Part shown: piece after piece, positions 34,857-43,848 of the stretch
How the letters are laid out: every line of letters begins with the position of its first letter
Position numbering within the stretch: the stretch's first letter is position 1
Source: Parvularcula sp039822105
GTDB lineage: Bacteria; Pseudomonadota; Alphaproteobacteria; Caulobacterales; Parvularculaceae
Reading direction: 5' to 3'
Assembly (NCBI GenBank): GCA_039822105.1
Contig: JBCBMW010000001.1
Location: forward strand, 62,001-126,000
DNA length: 64,000 bases
Translations under genes and position numbers: made by a program
Notes under the pieces: generated by a model
What the model saw: the letters and a program-made list of their open reading frames with translations, nothing else
Databases searched by the model: none
What the model was told of the DNA's origin: nothing

Positions 34857-36287
34857 ATGACGGCCATGAGGCCGGGGGATGATATGGAGAGTGCTTCGTT
34901 GTTTCGGAACCTAAGTCTTCTGGGACCACGGCTCATGGGGTCGATCAAAGCACATCTCACGTCAGACAAGCTGATCGGTCGGACGATGAAAAGCGCCGCG
35001 ACGGTCAGTGCGGCGCAACTGTTCTCCAATGCGCTGCGCCTTCTTTCCAACTTGGTTTTGGTCAGGCTGGTCGCCCCCGAAGCCTTTGGATTGATGGCCA
35101 TAGCCATGACCATCAACCAGGCCGCCGTGATGTTCGCGGATATCGGAATCTCTCAAAGCGTGATCCGCAGTGAACGGGGCCGTGAGCCAGCGTTTATCGG
35201 CACGGCGTTCATCAGCAACGTGGTGCTCTTTTTCTCGCTCTGTCTGATCGTCACTGCCATTTCCCTCATCATGGCCGCCACCAGGGAGTCCTTTCCTACA
35301 GATAGTATCTACAGCTCAGTTCAGGCGGCGCCTTTGATCGCTTTTGCAAGCCTCCAGCTTGCCGTACAGGGAATGATTTCCCCGAAGGTTTGGATCGCGC
35401 GCCGAGAGCTTAGTCTTTGGCGACCGACACTCATTGACACAGGCGCGCAGCTGATTGGCGTCATATGTACACTGACTTTGGCCTGGGCCGGACTGGGAGT
35501 GTGGTCGCTGGCTATCGGCAGTCTGGTGACGATCAGTGTCGGCACAGCGCTCGGCCACGTGTTGCTGACGGGGCCGCAGGTGCCACTTGTCTGGGAGCGT
35601 TCAAGTTTCAACGAGATTCTGCAGTTTGGGAAGTGGCTCATCCCCGCATCGATAGCTGGGTTCCTCATCAATCGCGGAGACCGGTTGCTTGTTGGCCTGT
35701 GGCTAGGCGCAACCCAGTTCTCGATCTATGTCATTGCTGCGCTCTGGTTTGAGGTGGTCAACAGCATTGTTCAGCGCGCCAACGCCTCGGTGTCTCTTTC
35801 ATCGCTGTCGGAAGCACTGCGCACGTCCAAGGAATTCGCATCACAGTTTTACCAGAAGGCACGCCTTATCTCAGACGCTGTATGCTTGTGCAGCTTTCTT
35901 GGTTTCAATCTCATCATTCAACCGTTGACCGATCTTCTGTATCCTGATGTTTATGCACCGGCGGTTGGGTTTGCTAGGCTGTTATCTGTCGGCCTTTTGG
36001 CTCTTCCGCTTCAGCTCACCCATTGGGTCGTGCTCTCTTCCGGCGATAGCCGATCATTTGCGTTCGTGCTTTGGGGCTCTAGCGCTGCACTGTTCGCCTC
36101 AGCAGTCGTTTTGGAGGACCAGCTTGGTGTTCAAGCCGCCATCCTCGCGTTTGCTATGCGGCCATTGTTCATTGCCCCGGTTTCCTTGATGGTCGCGTCG
36201 AAGGTCATCAACATAAATCCGCTGACTGAGCTGCGGACAGTCTTCATGGTCTTCATTGGGACCGCCGCAGTGCTGATTGCCAACTGA
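34857..36287 (+). CDS. oligosaccharide flippase (Wzx-like, MATE/MOP superfamily)
   Basis: This 476-residue protein has about 12-14 predicted helices and the polysaccharide-biosynthesis signature TVSAAQLFSNALRLLSNLVLVRLVAPEAFGLMAIAMTI near the N-terminus. Wzx-type proteins flip undecaprenyl-linked oligosaccharide repeats across the inner membrane. Starts at 34857, 34866 or 34884 are possible; the last has GGGGGA just upstream. Its stop overlaps the ATG of the glycosyltransferase gene by 1 nt, so they are coupled. G+C is lower than in surrounding housekeeping genes. Confidence 0.88.
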   Translation: MTAMRPGDDMESASLFRNLSLLGPRLMGSIKAHLTSDKLIGRTMKSAATVSAAQLFSNALRLLSNLVLVRLVAPEAFGLMAIAMTINQAAVMFADIGISQSVIRSERGREPAFIGTAFISNVVLFFSLCLIVTAISLIMAATRESFPTDSIYSSVQAAPLIAFASLQLAVQGMISPKVWIARRELSLWRPTLIDTGAQLIGVICTLTLAWAGLGVWSLAIGSLVTISVGTALGHVLLTGPQVPLVWERSSFNEILQFGKWLIPASIAGFLINRGDRLLVGLWLGATQFSIYVIAALWFEVVNSIVQRANASVSLSSLSEALRTSKEFASQFYQKARLISDAVCLCSFLGFNLIIQPLTDLLYPDVYAPAVGFARLLSVGLLALPLQLTHWVVLSSGDSRSFAFVLWGSSAALFASAVVLEDQLGVQAAILAFAMRPLFIAPVSLMVASKVININPLTELRTVFMVFIGTAAVLIAN

Positions 36288-37402
36288 TGGACCGAACGAT
36301 GAAAGTGACCTTTCTTCACCCGCATGGTCATGGCCAACTTGCCGGCGGTTTTCGTGTGATCACAGAGTATGCTGACTATCTCGGTCGCCAGGGGCACGAA
36401 GTGTTCACGGTGAGCCCTCCGCGGGAGCGGGAGCCGCGGTTCAAGGGCCCATTGAGACGACTGCCGCTGCGGCGAGACCCCTTTCAGGACGATTCATTTG
36501 TCCGTGGGCGGTCATTCACCAACATCGTTAGCGGCAGCCCTCACATGTTGACGCCCGATGACGTGCCCGACGCCGATGTCATCATCGCAACGTGGTGGCT
36601 CACGGCAGAGTGGATCGCTGGGATGCCTCCAGAGAAAGGCAGACGAGTTCACTTCATCCAGGATCTCGAGATCTTTCCCTATCTGCCGCAGGAACGCGCA
36701 AGGGCTGTCCTTCGGGACCCTATGCCGAAGATCTGTGTTGCCAGCTGGCTCGAGGATGCTCTGCGGAAGGACTTTGGTGCCGACGACATCACAACGGTGT
36801 TCAACGGCACCAATCTTGACGCATTCCCTGGAGGCGCGACCGACGCAAACCGCTCCGGTGTAGGCTGTCTGTTCGCGAGAGCGCCTCGGAAGCGGTTCGT
36901 ACTCGCCCGTGACGCGGTGAAGGAAGCGCGAGCCCGCAGCGGTACCGACATTCCGTTCAAAGGTTTTGGCGCCTATCCGGTCACGACCAATGAAGGCTAT
37001 GATCAGTACCAAGAGAGCCCACCGCAGGATGAGCTCGCCAAGATCTACGGTCGCTGCCGTGCCTGGCTCTTCAGCAGCGAGAGCGAAGGGTTTGGCCTGC
37101 CGATCCTTGAGGCCATGGCGATGGGCACACCTGTCATTGCCACACGTGCGGGCGCCGCTCCCGACCTTGTGAACGAGCGCAACGGTCGCCTTGTCGACAG
37201 CACACCCGAAGCGATGGCCGAGGCGATCCTCGAGCTCACGACGATGAGCGAAAATGAGTGGTCGGCGATGTCCGAGGCCGCTCGCAAGACTGCGGAGCTG
37301 CACAGTGCAGAAAACGCAGCAGCGAGCTTTGCCAAAGCGTTAGAACGGGTTGCAGCGGGAGAACCCCTGCGGCCTTCTGGCCAACCGCATCATAGTGATT
37401 GA
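36287..37402 (+). CDS. family 4 glycosyltransferase
   Basis: The 371-residue protein has the GT-B fold with a C-terminal donor-binding domain and the GT4 motif SEGFGLPILEAMAMGTPVIA at residues about 265-285, where the two glutamates of E-x7-E contact the nucleotide sugar. It starts with an atypical acceptor domain (KVTFLHPHGHGQLAGGFRVITEYADYL), which resembles exopolysaccharide rhamnosyl/mannosyl transferases. It overlaps the flippase stop by 1 nt. The sugar cannot be named. Confidence 0.88.
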   Translation: MDRTMKVTFLHPHGHGQLAGGFRVITEYADYLGRQGHEVFTVSPPREREPRFKGPLRRLPLRRDPFQDDSFVRGRSFTNIVSGSPHMLTPDDVPDADVIIATWWLTAEWIAGMPPEKGRRVHFIQDLEIFPYLPQERARAVLRDPMPKICVASWLEDALRKDFGADDITTVFNGTNLDAFPGGATDANRSGVGCLFARAPRKRFVLARDAVKEARARSGTDIPFKGFGAYPVTTNEGYDQYQESPPQDELAKIYGRCRAWLFSSESEGFGLPILEAMAMGTPVIATRAGAAPDLVNERNGRLVDSTPEAMAEAILELTTMSENEWSAMSEAARKTAELHSAENAAASFAKALERVAAGEPLRPSGQPHHSD

Positions 37403-37466
37403 TTTCCGCGCAGCAGCAGATTAACGGCCCAACCGTTTGACCTCATGACAGCGGGGAATCGGCCGA

Positions 37467-40400
37467 ATGCCAAAGCGTGACGACCTTCAAAGCATCCTTA
37501 TCATCGGAGCCGGCCCTATCATTATCGGGCAAGCCTGCGAGTTCGATTATTCGGGCGTCCAGGCGGTCAAGGCACTGAAGGAAGAGGGCTACCGGGTGAT
37601 CCTGGTGAACTCGAATCCGGCGACGATTATGACGGACCCGGAATTCGCCGACGCCACCTATATCGAACCCATCACGCCGGAGTTTGTGGAGAAGGTCATC
37701 GCAAAGGAACGCCCCGACGCGCTCCTGCCGACGATGGGCGGACAAACGGCGCTCAACTGCGCGCTGGCGCTCGACGCCAATGGGGTCCTCGAGAAATACG
37801 GCGTCGAAATGATCGGCGCCCGCGCCGACGCGATCGAAAAGGCGGAGGACCGCGAGAAGTTCCGTATCGCGATGGAAGGCATTGGGCTGGAAAACCCGCG
37901 CTCGGCCATTGCTTCCTCCCCGGCCATCAAAGATGAGAACGGGCGGATCGTCGATTACGACCGCATCCAAGGCTACGCCGACGCGATGAAGGCCATCGAC
38001 GAGATCGGTCTTCCCGCCATCATCCGCCCGGCCTTCACGCTAGGCGGCACAGGCGGCGGCATCGCATATAACCGTGATGAGTATGCAGAGATCGTCCGTG
38101 CAGGTCTTGACGCATCGCCGGTTGGCCAGGTGCTGATCGACGAGTCGCTCCTTGGCTGGAAAGAGTATGAGATGGAGGTGGTGCGCGACCGCGCGGACAA
38201 CTGCATCATCGTCTGCTCGATCGAGAATGTCGACGCCATGGGCGTCCACACCGGCGACTCCATGACCGTCGCGCCAGCGATGACGCTCACGGACAAAGAG
38301 TACCAGAAAATGCGCACGGCCTCGATCGCTGTGCTGCGCGAGATCGGCGTGGAGACCGGCGGCTCGAACGTACAGTGGGCGGTCAATCCAGAAGACGGTC
38401 GCCTGGTCGTGATCGAGATGAACCCGCGGGTCTCCCGTTCATCCGCCCTTGCGTCCAAAGCGACAGGCTTCCCCATCGCCCGGGTCGCTGCAAAACTCGC
38501 GGTCGGCTACACTTTGGACGAGCTGCGGAACGACATCACCGGCGGCGTGATCCCGTCATCGTTCGAGCCATCCATCGACTATGTCGTCACAAAGATCCCG
38601 CGCTTTGCCTTTGAGAAGTTCCCCGGCGCCAAGCCGAACCTTTCCACCGCGATGAAGTCCGTGGGCGAAGTGATGGCCATCGGCCGAACCTTCCAAGAAA
38701 GCCTTCAGAAAGCCCTGCGCGGTTTGGAGACAGGCCTTTCTGGTCTTGACCCGATCGCGATCCCTGGCCTGGGCGGTGATGACGACGTCTCGGCCCTCCG
38801 TAAAGCGTTGAGCGCGGCGACGCCGGAACGACTGCGCGTTGCGGCCCAAGCGTTGCGTCTCGGCCTGCCGTCAGAACAAGTCCGCATGGTGACAGCCTAT
38901 GACCGCTGGTTCATCGAGCAGATGCAGGGCATCGTCGAAGCCGAGGCGCAGATTAAGCGCGATGGCTTGCCATCGGACAGCGATGGCCTCCACCAATTGA
39001 AATCTATGGGTTTCTCGGACGAGCGCCTGGCTGAGCTCGCGGAAGGTACAACGCAAGAGGTGCGGGAACTGCGCGAGGATCTTCGTGTAGAACCCGTCTT
39101 TAAACGGATTGATAGCTGCGCTGGCGAATTCAAATCCGGAACGCCTTATCTCTACTCCACCTATGAGATGAACGGTGAAGACGAAGCCGAGGTCTCTGAT
39201 CGCAAGAAAGTCGTCATCCTCGGCGGCGGCCCGAACCGCATCGGCCAAGGGATCGAATTCGACTATTGCTGCGTGCACGCCGCTTTTGCTCTTGAAGAAG
39301 CGGGCATCGAGACCATCATGGTCAACTGCAACCCCGAGACCGTGTCGACAGACTATGACACCTCAGACCGCCTCTATTTTGAGCCGCTAACAGCCGAAGA
39401 CACGATCGCCCTCATCAAAAAAGAGCAAGAACGCGGCGAGCTCCTCGGCGTGATTGTTCAGTATGGGGGGCAAACGCCTCTCAACCTCGCACGCCCCCTC
39501 GCCGACGCGGGCATCCCGATCCTCGGTACACCGGTGGAAGCGATCGAGCTCGCTGAAGATCGCCAGCAATTCCACGATCTTGTCCAGCGCCTTGGCCTCA
39601 AGCAACCAGCCGGCACCACGGCTGCAACGCGCGAGCAGGTCTTCGAGGCGGCCGCAGAGATCGGCTACCCCCTGGTCACCCGCCCGTCCTTCGTCCTCGG
39701 CGGCCGCGCCATGGAAATCATCCGGGATGAGCCGAGCCTCGCGCGGTACCTTGAGGTCAGCAAAGTCTATTACTCCGAACAGGCACCGCTTCTTCTCGAC
39801 CATTATCTCGACAACGCCATCGAATGCGACGTGGACGCCATTTGTGACGGCACGGAAGTCTTCATCGCTGGCATCATGGAGCACATCGAAGAAGCTGGCG
39901 TGCACTCCGGCGACAGCGCCTGCTCCCTGCCGCCCTATTCCCTGAGCAGCGCAATCACCGATGAGCTGGAGCGTCAGACGAAAGCGCTGGCTCTTGCCCT
40001 TGGTGTCCGTGGTCTGATGAATGTGCAGTTCGCGATCAAGGATAACGAGGTCTTCTTGATCGAGGTGAACCCGCGCGCCTCCCGTACCGCACCTTTTGTG
40101 GCCAAGGCCACCGGTGTGCCCGTGGCGAAGATCGGTGCCCGCGTTATGGCCGGGGAACCGCTGTCCACGTTTGACGTAAGCTCGCGCGTTATTCCGCATA
40201 CGGCTGTCAAAGAGGTGGTCTTCCCCTTCTCCCGCTTCCCTGGCGTCGACACAGTGCTCGGCCCGGAAATGCGCTCGACCGGAGAGGTGATGGGCATCGA
40301 CGATGATTTCGACGAGGCTCGCGCGAAATCGCTCATCGCTGCTGGCGTGAAAGTGCCGCTCGAAGGCTGCGTCTTCATCTCGGTCAAAGACCAGGACAAG

Positions 40401-40757
40401 CAAGCGATCACACCAACGGCCAAGCGCCTGATCGATCTTGGCTATTCGATCATCGCCACCGGCGGCACCCAGGAGTGGCTGACCGAGCAAGGCTTGCCTG
40501 TGAAACGGGTCAACAAAGTGCTCGAGGGCCAGCCGCATATCATCGACGAGCTCATCAACGGCACTGTCGATATGATTTTCAACACCACCGAAACCGCCCA
40601 GTCGGTTTCCGACAGCCGGTCGATCCGGATCACCGCTCTCCAGCGCCGAATCCCTTGTATCACAACGGTGAATGGTGCCCGGGCAGCGGTCCGCGCGATC
40701 GAGGCACTGCGCCGCGGTGGTCTTGAAGTTCGGCCTTTGCAGGATTACAACCGCTGA
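37467..40757 (+). CDS. carB: carbamoyl-phosphate synthase large subunit
   Basis: CarB makes carbamoyl phosphate for pyrimidine and arginine synthesis from bicarbonate, ATP and ammonia. The 1096-residue protein has two ATP-grasp halves: MPKRDDLQSILIIGAGPIIIGQACEF at the N-terminus, GGTGGGIAYN in the first, GGPNRIGQGIEFDYCC and GGQTPLNLA in the second, and a C-terminal MGS-like regulatory domain ending LRRGGLEVRPLQDYNR. GGGGAA precedes the ATG. The small-subunit gene carA is not adjacent; greA follows. Confidence 0.97.
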   Translation: MPKRDDLQSILIIGAGPIIIGQACEFDYSGVQAVKALKEEGYRVILVNSNPATIMTDPEFADATYIEPITPEFVEKVIAKERPDALLPTMGGQTALNCALALDANGVLEKYGVEMIGARADAIEKAEDREKFRIAMEGIGLENPRSAIASSPAIKDENGRIVDYDRIQGYADAMKAIDEIGLPAIIRPAFTLGGTGGGIAYNRDEYAEIVRAGLDASPVGQVLIDESLLGWKEYEMEVVRDRADNCIIVCSIENVDAMGVHTGDSMTVAPAMTLTDKEYQKMRTASIAVLREIGVETGGSNVQWAVNPEDGRLVVIEMNPRVSRSSALASKATGFPIARVAAKLAVGYTLDELRNDITGGVIPSSFEPSIDYVVTKIPRFAFEKFPGAKPNLSTAMKSVGEVMAIGRTFQESLQKALRGLETGLSGLDPIAIPGLGGDDDVSALRKALSAATPERLRVAAQALRLGLPSEQVRMVTAYDRWFIEQMQGIVEAEAQIKRDGLPSDSDGLHQLKSMGFSDERLAELAEGTTQEVRELREDLRVEPVFKRIDSCAGEFKSGTPYLYSTYEMNGEDEAEVSDRKKVVILGGGPNRIGQGIEFDYCCVHAAFALEEAGIETIMVNCNPETVSTDYDTSDRLYFEPLTAEDTIALIKKEQERGELLGVIVQYGGQTPLNLARPLADAGIPILGTPVEAIELAEDRQQFHDLVQRLGLKQPAGTTAATREQVFEAAAEIGYPLVTRPSFVLGGRAMEIIRDEPSLARYLEVSKVYYSEQAPLLLDHYLDNAIECDVDAICDGTEVFIAGIMEHIEEAGVHSGDSACSLPPYSLSSAITDELERQTKALALALGVRGLMNVQFAIKDNEVFLIEVNPRASRTAPFVAKATGVPVAKIGARVMAGEPLSTFDVSSRVIPHTAVKEVVFPFSRFPGVDTVLGPEMRSTGEVMGIDDDFDEARAKSLIAAGVKVPLEGCVFISVKDQDKQAITPTAKRLIDLGYSIIATGGTQEWLTEQGLPVKRVNKVLEGQPHIIDELINGTVDMIFNTTETAQSVSDSRSIRITALQRRIPCITTVNGARAAVRAIEALRRGGLEVRPLQDYNR

Positions 40758-40820
40758 TCCTCCCATCACGCAGCCGCCCAATTCGGGGAAAGGCGCGAAA
40801 CCTCATAGAAAGAGGGATCA

Positions 40821-41294
40821 ATGGACAAGTTTCCGATGACCAGAGCTGGCTTCGAGAAGCTCGAAGCCGACATTAAGCGCCTCAAAAGCGTGGAACGCCC
40901 AGAGGTGATTCAGGCCATCGCCGAGGCTCGCGCCCATGGCGACCTGTCGGAAAACGCTGAGTACCACGCTGCGAAAGAGCGTCAGTCGTGGATCGAAGGC
41001 CAGGTCCTTGATCTCGAGGACAAGCACAGCCGCGCCCAGGTCATAGACGTCGCGTCGCTCTCAGGTCCTGGCGTCAAGTTCGGCGCCACCGTCACCCTTA
41101 TTGATGAGGACACGGAGGAAGAGCGCCGCTATCAGATCGTCGGCGACCTCGAAGCCGACCTCAAAGAGAACAAGATCTCGATCAGCTCTCCCATTGCCCG
41201 CGCCCTTATCGGCAAGGAAGAGGGCGATAGCGTTGAGGTGGCAGCCCCAGGCGGCAGCCGCGTCTACGAAATCGAGAAAGTCGAGTATCTCTAA
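40821..41294 (+). CDS. greA: transcription elongation factor GreA
   Basis: GreA enters the RNA polymerase secondary channel and stimulates cleavage of backtracked transcripts. The 157-residue protein has the N-terminal coiled coil with the acidic tip (RAHGDLSENAEYHAAKERQ, where D and E coordinate catalytic Mg) and a C-terminal globular domain ending IEKVEYL. AGAGGGA lies upstream of the ATG. It sits 63 nt downstream of carB, a typical alphaproteobacterial arrangement. Confidence 0.97.
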   Translation: MDKFPMTRAGFEKLEADIKRLKSVERPEVIQAIAEARAHGDLSENAEYHAAKERQSWIEGQVLDLEDKHSRAQVIDVASLSGPGVKFGATVTLIDEDTEEERRYQIVGDLEADLKENKISISSPIARALIGKEEGDSVEVAAPGGSRVYEIEKVEYL

Positions 41295-41363
41295 GCAGCT
41301 GAAGGCGTTGCTTCCCGCACTGTCATGCATACCTCCTCATCCATGGTGGTGAGGAGAGAACCC

Positions 41364-41870
41364 ATGTTGCCCAGAATGATACCTGCAGTGATCGCCGCGT
41401 CCCTGCTCGTCGCGTCCGCAGCGGCTCAGTCCCCGCTCGATCGGATGATGATTATCGAAGCCGCCGCGCGGCTCGACACCGCGGTCGACGCCAAAGAATG
41501 GGCAGGCGCTGAGGCCCTGTTCACCGAAACGATCTCTTTCACCTATGGTGATCAGACGACGGACAGCATGCCAGCTGCCGACCTTGTCGGCCTCTGGCGG
41601 ACCAATCTCTTCGCTGAGAAAGCCAGCTTCCACCTCCGCGGGGATCACATCATCAGCTTTGATGATCGGAGGAGCGCCACGCTTCATTCGAAAGCCTACG
41701 CCTGGAACCGCCTTGAGGGCATGGAGGGCGGCGAGCTTTACGAGGTCTGGGGCGACTACACCTACTCGCTCGTCAAAGAGGATGGCATCTGGCTGATCAC
41801 CGGCTTCGCGTTCCAGCCGCAACTTGAGCGCGGCAACACCGCTCTGCCTGCGTACCGCCCAGTAGATTAA
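41364..41870 (+). CDS. exported NTF2-like (SnoaL-type) protein
   Basis: The 168-residue protein starts with a signal peptide (MLPRMIPAVIAASLLVASAAAQ). It is followed by an NTF2-like cone fold: IIEAAARLDTAVDAKEWAGAEALFTETISFTYG, then LRGDHIISFDDRRSATLHSKAYAWN and DYTYSLVKEDGIWLITGFAF. The ATG at 41364 has GAGGAG 7 nt upstream; a longer in-frame start at 41325 has none. The NTF2 fold binds small hydrophobic ligands or catalyses isomerisation, but no catalytic residue pattern is recognised. Separated from the next gene by a bidirectional terminator. Confidence 0.82.
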   Translation: MLPRMIPAVIAASLLVASAAAQSPLDRMMIIEAAARLDTAVDAKEWAGAEALFTETISFTYGDQTTDSMPAADLVGLWRTNLFAEKASFHLRGDHIISFDDRRSATLHSKAYAWNRLEGMEGGELYEVWGDYTYSLVKEDGIWLITGFAFQPQLERGNTALPAYRPVD

Positions 41871-41877
41871 GGCTCAC

Positions 41878-41908
41878 AAAAAAGGGCGGCTCCTGGCCGC
41901 CCTTTTCC
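41878..41908. terminator. bidirectional terminator between convergent genes
   Basis: The stem AAAAGGGCGGC (41880-41890) pairs perfectly with GCCGCCCTTTT (41896-41906) around a 5-nt loop. A-rich sequence precedes it and T-rich follows it, so it can act for both the NTF2-like gene (plus) and the thrombospondin-domain gene (minus), which converge here. Confidence 0.9.
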
Positions 41909-41922
41909 GAACCCGGGGTGGG

Positions 41923-42711
41923 TTAGCGGCTCGTGCGACGACGCCGCATCACGATACCGCCCACAACCGGCGCGAAGAGAAGCGCCGCGGCCGGAACCGG
42001 AACTGGATCAGGTGGCAAGACATCCTCCGTGATGCCCGCATAGGTCACGTCGGCCTGAGAGTAGTTGTAGAAGCCAAATGCACCGTCTGCGAACGTACCG
42101 GTGACGTCGAACTGTTCGATACCATCAACCGCAACACGGATACGGCTCGACGTGAATTCAATATCAAAATTGTAGGTGGTGCGATCGACCCAACCGGTGT
42201 CACCTAGAGTGGCAGCTCGCTCAATGAACTCGACGTTGCCAACATGATCCCACGCGTCAGAGTTCGTCGCGTTGAAGGCGGTGTCGATGGGTCCAGTAAC
42301 ACGAGAGATCGCCATCCCCTCGTCCCAACCGCCTTGTGAGCCCTGCTTCCAATCGATCAGGATGTAGTCAACGGCAGTCATATCGTCAGCGGTCGTATCA
42401 CCTTGCGTATACCCAAGAACAAAACCAATGAAGTCGTTATCAGAGCTTGTATCGACTGTGATGGAACCGCCAAGAGCAGTACCTTGGCTGTTGGTGTTGT
42501 TGTGGAAGAACGTCGGCCGACCATTCTCGGTTTGTTGCACACTGTTGTTATCCGGCGCGACGTTCCAAGTGTTGGTGCCATCGCTGATCCATGACGACAG
42601 ATCGACAGGCGCCGCGATCGCTTGACCGGACGTCGCCAGCGCAAGACCGCCCATCAGCGGTGCAAGAGTGCGCCGGACAAATCCGGCACGGTGAGTAGAC
42701 TGAGTGACCAT
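41923..42711 (-). CDS. exported thrombospondin C-terminal-like protein with VPLPA-type sorting tail (copy 2)
   Basis: The 262-residue protein has an N-terminal export signal ending near GQAIAA. Its central region (residues about 60-220) follows the thrombospondin/COMP C-terminal lectin-like domain: DNDFIGFVLGYTQG, YILIDWKQGSQGGWDEGM, GDTGWVDRTTYNF, and FADGAFGFYNYSQADVTYAGI match the DDDYAGFIFGYQ, WKQ, GW-D, and GxFCFSQENIIWSNL blocks. The C-terminus VPVPAAALLFAPVVGGIVMRRRR is a tripartite sorting signal. The start at 42711 follows GAGGGGG. Likely a secreted or surface-anchored adhesive protein; ligand unknown. Confidence 0.8.
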   Translation of the reverse strand: MVTQSTHRAGFVRRTLAPLMGGLALATSGQAIAAPVDLSSWISDGTNTWNVAPDNNSVQQTENGRPTFFHNNTNSQGTALGGSITVDTSSDNDFIGFVLGYTQGDTTADDMTAVDYILIDWKQGSQGGWDEGMAISRVTGPIDTAFNATNSDAWDHVGNVEFIERAATLGDTGWVDRTTYNFDIEFTSSRIRVAVDGIEQFDVTGTFADGAFGFYNYSQADVTYAGITEDVLPPDPVPVPAAALLFAPVVGGIVMRRRRTSR

Positions 42712-43018
42712 GGTTTCCCCCTCGGTAGCCTCAAAGTTAGGCCCACCAAGCGCGGGGCCCATACGCAAAGGGGCTCCAGCCGTGGCCGCATTCCCCCTCT
42801 AATAGGGAAACCGTATTCCCACCGGAAAACGGGTCAAAAAAAGTTCAGTTTTCGTGATTTTCTTTAGATTCAGCTAAGCATGTTTCATTTTATCCAACAA
42901 ATAGAATGGATCAAATGACTCCTTGATGGGTCCAGGCGGGTCGGCAGGCTCCGGCGCGGTTAACCAAACCTTTGGGTGCACATGCCAAGGTTGCAGCGAC
43001 GCCAACATAGCTGCCGCC
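42712..43018 (-). promoter_or_regulatory. 307-nt divergent intergenic region; candidate sigma-70-like promoter for the thrombospondin-domain gene
   Basis: This gap separates the divergent thrombospondin-domain (minus) and DUF1217 (plus) genes. On the minus strand a TTGACC at 42832-42837 and TACGGT at 42810-42815 are 16 nt apart, a possible promoter about 100 nt upstream of the start. It overlaps a GGGAA/TTCCC inverted repeat at 42805-42820. I see no coding sequence or RNA gene; the segment near 42840-42900 is AT-rich. Confidence 0.3.
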
Positions 43019-43786
43019 ATGCTTCCGACCCTCGTTTCTCTTGATGTTTTCCAACGCACCCTCGCGACCGGTGAGCCCTCGGCCATCATCGCGACGGAGG
43101 TCGAGCGCGAGACGCAGTATTTTCGCGACAATATCGGCCAGGTGACGAGCGCCGAAGATCTGATGGCGGACTTCCGGCTCTACCGCTACGCGCTCACCGC
43201 TTTTGATCTTTCCGATACGATCGATCAGCGTGCGATCATTGAGCGGGTCCTCGCCGAAGACACGCTGAGCGACGAGTCCCTGGTCAATCGCCTGCCTGAC
43301 GAACGGTTCTTAGAGATGGCGGAGGCCTTCGACTTTGCCGTCGTCGGCGCGTTCAATCTCGGTGATCCCGCCTTCATCGACGATGTTGCTGATCGCTACC
43401 GCGTGGTGCGATCGGAAGAAGCCGAAGGCGAGATCAATGACGGTGTTCGGCTTGCGTCCTATTTCCTCCGCAATGTGGGCGAGATCGACAACTGGTTTGA
43501 AGTCCTCGCTGATCCGCCGATGCGTGAGGTGGTGTTCACCGCGCTTGGCATTCCGCAGGAAGTTCAGGGTAGCGACGTCGATCGGCTAGCCGATGAGCTT
43601 GAGAGGCGCTTCGCCATCGAAGATTTTCAGGATCCGGAAGAACTGGACCGGTTCGTTCAGCGTTTTGCGATTCAGTATGACATCGCCCAAGGCAGCGCCC
43701 TGTCAGGCTCCGCCAGCGCCGCCCTATCGATCCTGCAGTCCACGGCGAATTTTGTTGCGACCAACTCGTTGAACCTTCTTGCATAA
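43019..43786 (+). CDS. DUF1217 family protein, flagellar-associated type
   Basis: The 255-residue protein is predicted all helical and starts MLPTLVSLDVFQRTLATGE. It shows the repeated DUF1217 pattern: Y(F/Y)RDNIGQVTSAEDLMADFRLYRYALTAF near the N-terminus, and a second copy further on (ASYFLRNVGEIDNWFEVLADPPMREVVFTALGIP, then RFAIEDFQDPEELDRFVQRF). In alphaproteobacteria DUF1217 genes usually lie in flagellar clusters; no flagellar gene is adjacent here. The end ASAALSILQ resembles hook/rod-type C-termini. The ATG at 43019 is preferred to one 32 codons earlier because upstream residues are not conserved. Confidence 0.82.
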   Translation: MLPTLVSLDVFQRTLATGEPSAIIATEVERETQYFRDNIGQVTSAEDLMADFRLYRYALTAFDLSDTIDQRAIIERVLAEDTLSDESLVNRLPDERFLEMAEAFDFAVVGAFNLGDPAFIDDVADRYRVVRSEEAEGEINDGVRLASYFLRNVGEIDNWFEVLADPPMREVVFTALGIPQEVQGSDVDRLADELERRFAIEDFQDPEELDRFVQRFAIQYDIAQGSALSGSASAALSILQSTANFVATNSLNLLA

Positions 43787-43820
43787 AAGAAGCGCCCCCG
43801 GTCGGGGAAACCGGGAGCGC
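43784..43820 (-). terminator. terminator after the YHS-domain gene
   Basis: An imperfect GC-rich hairpin pairs GCGC at 43792-43795 with GCGC at 43817-43820 and CCCGG at 43797-43801 with CCGGG at 43811-43815, around a 9-nt loop. On the minus strand it is followed by TTCTTTT (43784-43790). It lies between convergent genes. Confidence 0.7.
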
Positions 43821-43848
43821 GATTGGCCTGAGAAGGGGGACAGGGAGC

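Noticed and set aside
39387..40781. 464-codon open frame on the minus strand opposite carB
   Set aside because: It is a shadow of the strongly conserved carB coding sequence; translation is rich in His/Asp/Arg with no family pattern and no ribosome-binding site.
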